Notes under the pieces: model-generated
Told to the model about the DNA's origin: nothing
The model's database searches: none
Seen by the model: the letters and a program-made list of their open reading frames with translations, nothing else
Source: Aureispira sp. CCB-E
GTDB lineage: Bacteria > Bacteroidota > Bacteroidia > Chitinophagales > Saprospiraceae
DNA: 64,000 nt
Assembly (NCBI RefSeq): GCF_031326345.1
Contig: NZ_CP133671.1
Location: 4,278,001 to 4,342,000, forward strand
Direction: 5' to 3'
Shown: positions 1 to 6,385 of the stretch, in pieces
How positions within the stretch are numbered: position 1 is the stretch's first letter
Layout of the letters: the number at the start of each line of letters is the position of its first letter
Program-made: the position numbers and the translations under genes

Positions 1-47
1 ACCCGAAGTAATGTTATTAAAAAACACACGCAAACGATTTCATCATT

Positions 48-1244
48 ATGTTATCCAAACAATACCTATCTTCTTTTATTTCTATTTTCATCTTAACAAT
101 ACTTAGTACCCTTGGATTTGGGCAAACAGGTTGCACCATTGGCGATTGCCAAAATGGAAAAGGTCGATTTATTTATGAAAATGGAGACAAATACATTGGG
201 GAATTTAAAAACTCAGTGCCTCATGGTCGTGGCGTTTATTATAACAAAGATGGAAGCATGTATAAAGGTCCCTTTGTAAATGGGAAACGCCAAGGTTATG
301 GTACGTTTATTTGGACTAATGGCGAAAAATACATTGGAGAGTACCACAATAATATGCGTCATGGAGAAGGCATCTATACATTTTCGGATGGCACGCAACA
401 AAAAGGTATTTGGCGAGATGGAACATTTGTAGAAACTATTGTAGAACAAAAAACAGAAGTTGTTGTTGCTAGCAACGATCCTTTTGGTTCCAACAAAGAA
501 GAAAAATATGTTGGCAAATTTTTCAAAGCATTGAGCAATGTTGACACTAGTCAAGCAAGAACTGCGTTGATTATTGGTAATAGTTACTATCAAAAAGCCC
601 CTCTAAAAAATCCAGTCAATGATGCCATTGCCATTGCAGAAGAACTCCAACGTTCTGGTTTTGATGCCTATGTTTATACGGACTTGAACCAAATTACTAT
701 GAAAAAAGCCATTCGAGAGTTTGGAGAAACTCTAAAAGAACGAGGCGGTGTAGGTCTATTTTTTTATGCAGGGCATGGTCTACAAGCTGATGGACGAAAC
801 TTTTTAGTTCCTGTTGATGCGGTTATTGCCAAAGTCCAAGATATTGAATTTGAATCGGTCGATTTAGGGCGTGTTTTGTCAGAGTTCGAATACGCAGAAA
901 ATGATATGAATATTATTATTCTGGATGCTTGTAGAGATAATCCATACAAAGAGGAGTTTGAAAAATCTAAGCATGCCAGTTATAATGGTTTGGCATCTAT
1001 TGGTTCTGCGCCTTACAACTCGTTTATAGCTTTTTCAACCGCTCCTGGATCGGTTGCTTTGGATGGTAAAGGAGTCAATGGGTTGTATACGCAAGAACTG
1101 CTAAAAGCCATGAGCAAAAAAGGACCTGGATTGGAGGAAGTATTCAAGCAAGTCCGCAGAAATGTTCGTAAATCATCGGAAGGCAAGCAAATTCCTTGGG
1201 AAAGTTCGTCTGTAGAAGACGATTTTTATTTCAAAATTCCATAG
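48..1244 (+). CDS. Secreted MORN-repeat caspase-family (C14) protein
   Basis: The 398-residue protein begins with a hydrophobic signal peptide (about residues 1-26, ending GFGQ), so it should leave the cytoplasm. Residues 37-123 hold at least four MORN repeats (patterns such as GDKYIGEFKN and GYGTFIWTNGEKYIGEY). Residues 170-398 form a caspase/metacaspase-like C14 domain: it starts RTALIIGNSYY, and the catalytic pair is visible as His243 in FFYAGHG and Cys295 in LDACRDNP. MORN repeats usually bind lipids or proteins and C14 domains are cysteine proteases; the substrate here is unknown. It stands alone, with a hairpin just after the stop and an IS element 485 bp downstream. The domain calls are firm; the biological role is not. 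Confidence 0.88.
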   Translation: MLSKQYLSSFISIFILTILSTLGFGQTGCTIGDCQNGKGRFIYENGDKYIGEFKNSVPHGRGVYYNKDGSMYKGPFVNGKRQGYGTFIWTNGEKYIGEYHNNMRHGEGIYTFSDGTQQKGIWRDGTFVETIVEQKTEVVVASNDPFGSNKEEKYVGKFFKALSNVDTSQARTALIIGNSYYQKAPLKNPVNDAIAIAEELQRSGFDAYVYTDLNQITMKKAIREFGETLKERGGVGLFFYAGHGLQADGRNFLVPVDAVIAKVQDIEFESVDLGRVLSEFEYAENDMNIIILDACRDNPYKEEFEKSKHASYNGLASIGSAPYNSFIAFSTAPGSVALDGKGVNGLYTQELLKAMSKKGPGLEEVFKQVRRNVRKSSEGKQIPWESSSVEDDFYFKIP

Positions 1245-1272
1245 GATTACTTTTTTTCATTCTGTATCCTCA

Positions 1273-1329
1273 CTCAGTTCTGATTCTTTTATGCTAAGAA
1301 CGTAGGCATAAAAGAGCCCTCATACTGAG
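1273..1329 (+). terminator. Hairpin after the MORN-caspase gene, possible terminator
   Basis: A perfect inner stem CTTTTATGC/GCATAAAAG (1286-1294 with 1306-1314) sits inside outer arms CTCAGT/ACTGAG (1273-1278 with 1324-1329). It starts 28 bp after the caspase stop codon. There is no good T-tract behind it, so termination is likely but not certain. Confidence 0.4.
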
Positions 1330-1670
1330 ATAAACACCTAAGTAACGATAAAAAATAATCTTCCGATTTGCCTAATCTTGCTGCCAATTTTTGAAAACTT
1401 ATATTTTTGAACGTTACTAAGCAATTTTATTTTTTTGCAATAAAATCGCAGGTTTTTGTATTTCCTATTATTGAATGTTGACCTATCTTTGGTTTACTAA
1501 AAATGGGTTATGTTGGTTTCATATTTTGGGGTTCGTCCATACATTACAAATTTTTCAACAGAGTAATAAACGAAGAACCTGTATGATACCAATTCCCAAC
1601 TAGTACTTAATACCACACCCCAAGCTACGTGAGCTATTAGCTATAAGATGAATGAGGCATTAGAAAGAGA
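1330..1670. other. Gene-free AT-rich stretch
   Basis: No open frame of convincing length, RNA gene or promoter could be supported between the caspase hairpin and the decayed IS end. A 7-bp inverted pair (AGTAACG/CGTTACT near 1341 and 1413) is the only structure seen. Confidence 0.5.
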
Positions 1671-1720
1671 TCTTCATCATCTTCCTTCCTTAACTCATCA
1701 TACAACTTACATCTCTACTC
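1671..1720. repeat. Decayed end of an IS1-family element
   Basis: This 50-bp stretch matches the right terminal region of the intact IS (2464-2510) in the same orientation, with scattered mismatches; for example ATCATACAACTTACATC here against ATCATACAATCTACATC there. It lies directly against the left target duplication of the intact IS. The simplest reading is that an older related element left only this end, and the present copy inserted next to it. No transposase remnant is recognisable to its left. Confidence 0.6.
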
Positions 1721-1728
1721 AATTTTTT
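1721..1728. repeat. Left target-site duplication of the IS1-family element
   Basis: AATTTTTT directly precedes the left end (GGTTGTG) of the IS and is repeated exactly at 2511-2518 after the right end. An 8-bp duplication fits the IS1 family. Confidence 0.8.
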
Positions 1729-2510
1729 GGTTGTGTTGTTAAATGTATGATGGAAGTTCATTGAAATAAAAGACAAAAATTTTAAACAAATGCCATTGAT
1801 ACTTAAGTTTCTTAGAAAACTTGGTAGTTCTTCGGTGAAATCGTGCAATTTTAGAGCGAATAAGAGTATTAATACCTTCAATATCTTTAGTAAAAGATTT
1901 ACCAATAATATGTTGATAATAAGGTAAGACCTCTTTAAAACTCTTAAAAGCATCTGTACAGTAAAATTCAATTTCTATATCTAGACACTTTAATTGTGTC
2001 ATTAAATATCGAAGTTGCTTTTTTGTACGTTTGCCCATTGTTACAGCTAATATTTCTTTGGTCTCAGGAGCGTAAACGTAGAAAACCCACACTTTTTTAC
2101 CTTTCTGATTCACAAAGGAATATAACTCATCAATTTGCACTTTTTTATACTTCTTTTGTCTAGGAGTAATTTTAATTTTTTCTCCTTGCTCTAGTATAAA
2201 TCGAAGAGTAGTTTTAGGACTAATTCCAAATATTTTGTAACAATCTCTAATACCACTACCATGTAATAAAGAACTTTGTAGCTGGGCTTTCATACTTGGA
2301 TCTGCTCCTTGGTATAAATATTCAGCTTGAAATTGTTTGCCACAATTCTTACACAGAAAGTTTTGTCTTCCTGTGGTTTTTTTCCCGTTTTTAACGACCT
2401 TTGAATTGTGGCAATGAGGACATTTTATTTGTATAGATATTGAACACATCTTACAAATATAGTCTTCATTGTCTTTTTTTCTAACTTATCATACAATCTA
2501 CATCACTACC
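1729..2510 (-). mobile_element. Intact IS1-family insertion sequence (782 bp)
   Basis: The element runs from GGTTGTGTTGTTAAATGTAT at the left to ...CATCACTACC at the right. The two ends are imperfect inverted repeats: GGT-TGTG-TGT and TGTATGAT are shared when the right end is reverse-complemented (18 of the first 23 positions agree). It is flanked by an exact 8-bp direct repeat, AATTTTTT. Its length is close to the 768 bp of classical IS1, and as in IS1 the end overlaps the transposase stop codon. One uninterrupted transposase frame fills it, with no need for the frameshift used by E. coli IS1. It sits 32 bp upstream of the dioxygenase start codon and points away from that gene. Confidence 0.9.
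1739..2449 (-). CDS. IS1-family transposase, single-frame InsA-InsB type
   Basis: The 236-residue protein joins an InsA-like zinc ribbon (CPHCHNSKVVKNGK ... FLCKNCGKQF, residues 10-40) to an InsB-like catalytic domain. Catalytic acidic residues are visible in QIDELYSF, in FYCTDAFKSF and in the DIEGINTLIRSKIARFHRRT segment, the last with the R/H/R/R pattern typical of IS1 InsB. Classical IS1 needs a programmed frameshift to make this fusion; here it is one continuous frame, as in several other IS1 relatives. No disabling mutation is visible, so the copy may be active. The stop codon lies within the left terminal repeat of the element. Confidence 0.92.
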   Translation of the reverse strand: MCSISIQIKCPHCHNSKVVKNGKKTTGRQNFLCKNCGKQFQAEYLYQGADPSMKAQLQSSLLHGSGIRDCYKIFGISPKTTLRFILEQGEKIKITPRQKKYKKVQIDELYSFVNQKGKKVWVFYVYAPETKEILAVTMGKRTKKQLRYLMTQLKCLDIEIEFYCTDAFKSFKEVLPYYQHIIGKSFTKDIEGINTLIRSKIARFHRRTTKFSKKLKYQWHLFKIFVFYFNELPSYI

Positions 2511-2518
2511 AATTTTTT
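2511..2518. repeat. Right target-site duplication of the IS1-family element
   Basis: AATTTTTT follows the right end of the IS (ACTACC) and is identical to 1721-1728. Confidence 0.8.
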
Positions 2519-2542
2519 AAGTACTACTTAATAATCAAAATT

Positions 2543-3484
2543 ATGAAAGAAAAGAAAAATAGACGTCAGTTTTTACGCAATTCTGCTTTATCTCTATTAG
2601 GACTTAGTGCAATTCCTACTACTCTAAAAGCCTCCGAAGAAACGACTGATCAATTGCACAACTGCAATCAAACCACAGAAGATTACTACGGAGAAGGTCC
2701 TTTTTACACCGCTAATCCACCAACGATTTCCAACAACCAACTAGCACCCACCAATGAACCAGGGACAAAAATGATCATCAGTGGTCGAGTCTTTAATTTG
2801 GACTGTAGTCAAATTATTCCCAATACAGTAATAGATGTTTGGCATGCTAATGATGCTGGTGCGTATGACAATTCAGGAGGTTATCACTTGCGAGGAAAAA
2901 TGCAAACCAATCAACAAGGATTTTATATTTTTGAGACGGTCAAACCAGGTCATTATCTCAATGGTCCTACCTATCGTCCAGCTCACATTCACTTCAAAAT
3001 CACTCCTCCTAATTTTCCTACCTTAACCACCCAGCTCTATTTTCAAGGCGACCCGTATATTACTAACGATGCTGCTGCTTCGGTCAATTCTGGTGCTTTT
3101 GATGCCACTAATCGAATTATTTCACTAACCAATAATGGAGGTGTTTTAGAAGGAACTTGGGATATTGTTGTTAGTGGTAATGGAATTCCAACGGGCACTA
3201 GCAATCTTCACATCGACAAAGGAATCATTTATAATGCTAGCCCTAATCCTTACTCCGAAAGCATCCGAATTTATTATGGGATATTTAGAGAATCTAGGGT
3301 TAATATCGCAATTTATGATGTTGCAGGACATTTAGTTGCCAACTTGGGCGAAAAGCAACTCAGTGCTGGCAAATACGAAGCCTTTTGGCAACCTCCCGCT
3401 AACCTTTCCAATGGACATTATTTTGTTGCCCTAACAATTAACTCTTTGCAAGTTCATTACTTAAAAATTGTCTATCAAAAATAA
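2543..3484 (+). CDS. Intradiol ring-cleavage dioxygenase with Tat signal and T9SS sorting domain
   Basis: The N-terminus NRRQFLRNSAL followed by a hydrophobic stretch (residues 6-30) is a twin-arginine signal. Residues about 45-215 form an intradiol dioxygenase fold of the catechol 1,2- / protocatechuate 3,4-dioxygenase type: DVWHAND, GAYDNSGGYHLRGKM, GHYLNGPTYRPAHIHF, TQLYFQGDP. Expected non-haem Fe(III) ligands are Tyr108, Tyr138, His148 and His150. Residues about 232-313 are a T9SS type A sorting domain (ASPNPYSESIRIYY ... GKYEAFWQ ... GHYFVAL), so the mature enzyme is probably secreted or surface-bound. Family members cleave catechol-like rings; the substrate is unknown, and partially degraded lignin-like or phenolic material is a guess. 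The IS lies immediately upstream and may have changed its promoter. Confidence 0.87.
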   Translation: MKEKKNRRQFLRNSALSLLGLSAIPTTLKASEETTDQLHNCNQTTEDYYGEGPFYTANPPTISNNQLAPTNEPGTKMIISGRVFNLDCSQIIPNTVIDVWHANDAGAYDNSGGYHLRGKMQTNQQGFYIFETVKPGHYLNGPTYRPAHIHFKITPPNFPTLTTQLYFQGDPYITNDAAASVNSGAFDATNRIISLTNNGGVLEGTWDIVVSGNGIPTGTSNLHIDKGIIYNASPNPYSESIRIYYGIFRESRVNIAIYDVAGHLVANLGEKQLSAGKYEAFWQPPANLSNGHYFVALTINSLQVHYLKIVYQK

Positions 3485-3542
3485 AACTTAAGTCCCAAAA
3501 AACAGTAAAAATCATTGATTATCAAAAAAAATTAAACTATTT

Positions 3543-3558
3543 GACGTATTTTTACGTT
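3543..3558. promoter_or_regulatory. Palindrome upstream of the BlaI-type gene, candidate operator
   Basis: GACGTATTTTTACGTT contains the perfect palindrome-type core ACGTA-TTTT-TACGT. The same core, in reverse complement, occurs at 5608-5623 upstream of the small TonB-domain gene of the same cluster. It lies just upstream of the predicted -33 box at 3577. Binding by the BlaI-type repressor is inferred from position and symmetry only. Confidence 0.5.
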
Positions 3559-3576
3559 AAAAAACGCACAAAAAAG

Positions 3577-3607
3577 TTGCAAAACTTATTCTAAAGGTAT
3601 ACATTTG
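3577..3607 (+). promoter_or_regulatory. Predicted Bacteroidota-type promoter of the BlaI-M56 operon
   Basis: TTG at 3577-3579 and TACATTTG at 3600-3607 are separated by 20 nt, matching the Bacteroidota -33 TTTG / -7 TAnnTTTG pattern. The site lies about 125 bp upstream of the BlaI-type start codon. Confidence 0.5.
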
Positions 3608-3732
3608 TTTTATCACAACACAATTTCTCCATATTTGCAAGTAATAAGCAATCGTTCAGAAAAAATTCTACAAACACAAATTTATTGTTTAGCTATTATT
3701 TTTTCTGTCCACTTGCTTAAAAACAAAATAGT

Positions 3733-4101
3733 ATGACCAAATTAACTAAAGTAGAAGAGGAAATAATGCAAATTATTTGGCAACTCGAACGATGCACTGT
3801 CCGAGATATTATTGACCAATTAAAAGAGACTCCGAAACCACCTCATAGCACGATTTCTTCTGTAGTAAGAATATTAGAAAAAAAAGGTTTTTTAGGACAC
3901 AAAGCCTATGGACGTACCTATGAATACTTTCCTATTATAGCCAAAGAAGACTATAGTAAGGAATCTCTTAGTTCATTAGTACGCAATTATTTTGGAGGTT
4001 CTGCCAAGCGTTTGGTCTCTTTCTTGGTAAACAAAGAAGATTTGTCTATTCAAGATTTATCAGAAATGATGGAAAAGTTAGATAACACAGAAGAAGAATA
4101 A
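3733..4101 (+). CDS. BlaI/MecI/CopY-family transcriptional repressor
   Basis: The 122-residue protein has the standard BlaI length and a winged helix over residues 1-80 (LTKVEEEIMQIIWQLERCTVRDIIDQL, then HSTISSVVRILEKKGFLGHKAYGRTYEYFPI), followed by a helical dimerisation segment (DLSIQDLSEMMEKL). Members bind palindromic operators as dimers and are released by proteolysis triggered by a BlaR1/M56 membrane partner. That partner is the next gene, 90 bp downstream. The pairing occurs in many Bacteroidota with no beta-lactamase, so the signal need not be an antibiotic. Autoregulation through the palindrome at 3543-3558 is an inference. Confidence 0.9.
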   Translation: MTKLTKVEEEIMQIIWQLERCTVRDIIDQLKETPKPPHSTISSVVRILEKKGFLGHKAYGRTYEYFPIIAKEDYSKESLSSLVRNYFGGSAKRLVSFLVNKEDLSIQDLSEMMEKLDNTEEE

Positions 4102-4191
4102 TCCATTGATTATAGAGAGTATTATTCCCCAAACAAAGCATAATTCTAGTGAAGTATTTCCAAATAACCTTTACCAAAAAATTTGATTCCA

Positions 4192-5514
4192 ATGATTTCT
4201 TATATACTTGAAGTTAGTTTTAGTTGGTTGATATTTTATCTTGCTTATATTTTACTTTTGCAGCAAGAACACTTCTTTGGAGTCAATAGAGGGTATCTTT
4301 TAATAACTCTAATTACGGGTTTATGGTTACCTTTTTTACAAATTGAAACAACTTACACCTATCCTATTCCACAACTATCCTATTTCTTAGAGGAAATTAC
4401 AGTAGGAGAACAAGTGGCAGAAACAGTGGAATACACGAACTACTGGCATTGGTCATCCATCCTTTTGGGGATTTATGGAATCGGAGTATTTGTTGGCGTA
4501 GTACGCTTTGTTCTATCATTACAAAAACTACATTCTATGTACAAAAATGGAATGGCAGAACACAAATCTTTCTATACTTTAATAAAAACCAATTCTATTC
4601 ACTCTCCTTTTTCATTTGGTTCTTACCTATTTATTAGCAACAATATTGCTTTAGAAAAGCAAGCATATCAATATGTCATAGAGCATGAAACAGCACACAT
4701 TCGCCAAAAACACACTTTAGACTTATTGCTTGTAGAATGCTTAAGCATTCTGTTTTGGTTCAACCCTTTAGTATTTTTATATAAGACAGCCTTGCGCGAC
4801 CAACATGAATTTTTGGCTGATCAAGCTGTCCTTTCACATGTTCCAATCAAGGAATATGGTCAATTACTAATTGAGCAATCCATCCCGGGATTAAAAATTG
4901 GATTGGTCAACCATCTTATTTATTCACAATTAAAAAAACGCATCAATATGATGACTAAAAAAAAGAAATCCAATCGACCTCCTTATTTCAGATACGCACT
5001 TAGTTTTAGTGCCTTTCTTCTTGTCTTTTGGACCGTATCTTGCAGCAAAGATCTTCCTTCAGAAGCAGAAGCAGAAATCGCTGAAAAACTATCTTCTGAA
5101 AAATTAACCGCATCAAAATACAAACCAACAGAGTCAGATAAAACATCTCCTTTGTTTGTAGCTGAAAAAATGCCTAGATTCCCTGGTTGCGAGCATATCG
5201 CTGGCAATAATAAAGCAAAAAAAACTTGTGCTGATGAAAAGTTATTGCAGTTTATTTATGATAATATAAAATATCCTAAAAAAGCAAAGAAAGATGGTAC
5301 AGAAGGAGTAGCTATTGTCAGCTTTATTGTCTCTGAAACTGGTACTATCAAAAATCCTAAAATTTTGCGTTCTGTAAGTCAAGAATGTGATGCTGAAGTA
5401 CTTCGTATTATAGAATTAATGAATGAAAATGGGCTTGTTTGGACACCAGGAGAAGATGGAGGAAAGCTTGTGGATGTTACTTATAACTTGCCTATCCGAT
5501 TTAAACTAAAATAA
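4192..5514 (+). CDS. M56 (BlaR1-type) membrane peptidase with C-terminal TonB domain
   Basis: I chose the ATG at 4192 over an in-frame TTG at 4183, because MISYILEVSFSWLIFY is the usual M56 start; this gives 440 residues. Membrane segments lie near 1-22, 34-50 and 88-110, with another after the protease domain near 272-290. The zinc-protease motif HETAH is at 165-169, with the downstream ligand in QHEFLAD (Glu206). After the last membrane segment comes a periplasmic tail and a TonB C-terminal domain (about 345-440), which begins EKMPRFPGC. In the BlaR1 family an external signal activates the protease, which relieves repression by BlaI. The TonB domain should lie in the periplasm and may contact outer-membrane receptors. 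It follows its BlaI partner in the same direction. Confidence 0.88.
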   Translation: MISYILEVSFSWLIFYLAYILLLQQEHFFGVNRGYLLITLITGLWLPFLQIETTYTYPIPQLSYFLEEITVGEQVAETVEYTNYWHWSSILLGIYGIGVFVGVVRFVLSLQKLHSMYKNGMAEHKSFYTLIKTNSIHSPFSFGSYLFISNNIALEKQAYQYVIEHETAHIRQKHTLDLLLVECLSILFWFNPLVFLYKTALRDQHEFLADQAVLSHVPIKEYGQLLIEQSIPGLKIGLVNHLIYSQLKKRINMMTKKKKSNRPPYFRYALSFSAFLLVFWTVSCSKDLPSEAEAEIAEKLSSEKLTASKYKPTESDKTSPLFVAEKMPRFPGCEHIAGNNKAKKTCADEKLLQFIYDNIKYPKKAKKDGTEGVAIVSFIVSETGTIKNPKILRSVSQECDAEVLRIIELMNENGLVWTPGEDGGKLVDVTYNLPIRFKLK

Positions 5515-5607
5515 AAGTAAAACCTAAAAATCAATAACATAAACATAAAACGGGCTTACTTTTCCATAAAGACGCTTTTATTTTTTTAATATTTTTTTCA
5601 AAAGTTC

Positions 5608-5623
5608 AACGTAAAAATACGTT
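5608..5623. promoter_or_regulatory. Palindrome upstream of the small TonB-domain gene, candidate operator
   Basis: AACGTAAAAATACGTT is a perfect inverted repeat (AACGTA/TACGTT with a 4-nt spacer). It is 45 bp upstream of the ATG at 5669. Its core is the reverse complement of the palindrome at 3543-3558, suggesting one regulator acts on both transcription units. Confidence 0.5.
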
Positions 5624-5668
5624 TTAAAATGTTTGTTTGCGTTGAACTTTATTTTACAAAAAAATCTC

Positions 5669-6100
5669 ATGATTACAATTATAAAATATTTGATGAGTTT
5701 AGGATTAGTTTTCTTTGCTCTCTTGGTCAATGGACAAAATGAAACAACTAAAACAGTTGACCAAATGCCTCAATTTCCTGGTTGCCAAGAAACTGACCAA
5801 AAATCACAAAAAAGGTGTTCCCATGAAAAACTCATGGCATTCATTCAAAATAACCTGAAATATCCCAAAGAAGTGGAAGGAAAAGAGGAAGGAACCGTAA
5901 TGGTCAATTTTGTTGTCAGTTCTAAAGGAACGATCAAAGACATTTCTATTAAACGCTCCCTTAATAAAATCTTTGATAATGAAGGTATCCGCGTGGTAGA
6001 ACTAATGAATAAAAAAGGAATTCGCTGGATTCCAGGGAAAAAAGATGGGAAACCTATTGATGTTGCCCTAAGTTTACCTCTCAAATTCAAAATGGAATAA
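5669..6100 (+). CDS. Small secreted TonB C-terminal-domain protein
   Basis: The frame can be extended to a TTG at 5633, but the ATG at 5669 directly begins a good signal peptide (MITIIKYLMSLGLVFFALLVNGQ), giving 143 residues. The remainder is a TonB C-terminal domain (QMPQFPGCQE, then EKLMAFIQNNLKYPKE, GTVMVNFVVSSKGTIKDISI and IRWIPGKKDGKPIDVALSLPLKF). It is closely similar to the TonB tail of the upstream M56 protein, including the FPGC segment and the ENGLVW/KKGIRW region, so the two likely share an ancestor. It has no proline-rich spacer or membrane anchor of a true TonB energy transducer. A strong terminator follows. The role is unknown; a periplasmic partner or competitor of the M56 sensor is a guess. 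Confidence 0.8.
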   Translation: MITIIKYLMSLGLVFFALLVNGQNETTKTVDQMPQFPGCQETDQKSQKRCSHEKLMAFIQNNLKYPKEVEGKEEGTVMVNFVVSSKGTIKDISIKRSLNKIFDNEGIRVVELMNKKGIRWIPGKKDGKPIDVALSLPLKFKME

Positions 6101-6147
6101 AAATTTAACCAATACATTTTATTATTAAGTAATGACCATTCGCAACT

Positions 6148-6178
6148 CAGAGTACTCTTAAAGGTACTCTGTTTTTTT
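6148..6178 (+). terminator. Rho-independent terminator of the BlaI-M56-TonB cluster
   Basis: Perfect 8-bp stem CAGAGTAC/GTACTCTG with an 8-nt loop, followed by seven T residues. It starts 48 bp after the TonB-domain gene. Confidence 0.85.
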
Positions 6179-6385
6179 ATGTCAAATGCACACCATTAAA
6201 TTTTAAAAAATAAAATGTATCACAATGTAAACAAATGTAAAACATTGCAAACAAAACTATTATTAGTTTAAAATTTCACTGTTTCTCTTATTTAGCTCAT
6301 TGCCTTTTTTGTTAAAAAAAATCCTTTTCTTTGGTTCTTATACATCTTTTTCTTAGTATGGTACAAATTATGTGAACGCTTGGCT

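Noticed and set aside
1690-1971. 93-codon frame inside the IS element
   Set aside because: It lies antisense-shifted within the transposase gene and is a shadow of it.
1691-2510. Direct repeat around the IS (about 30 bp) first taken as a large target duplication
   Set aside because: The left copy has many differences, and the true ends are defined by inverted repeats plus the exact AATTTTTT duplication; the left copy is better explained as a decayed end of another element.
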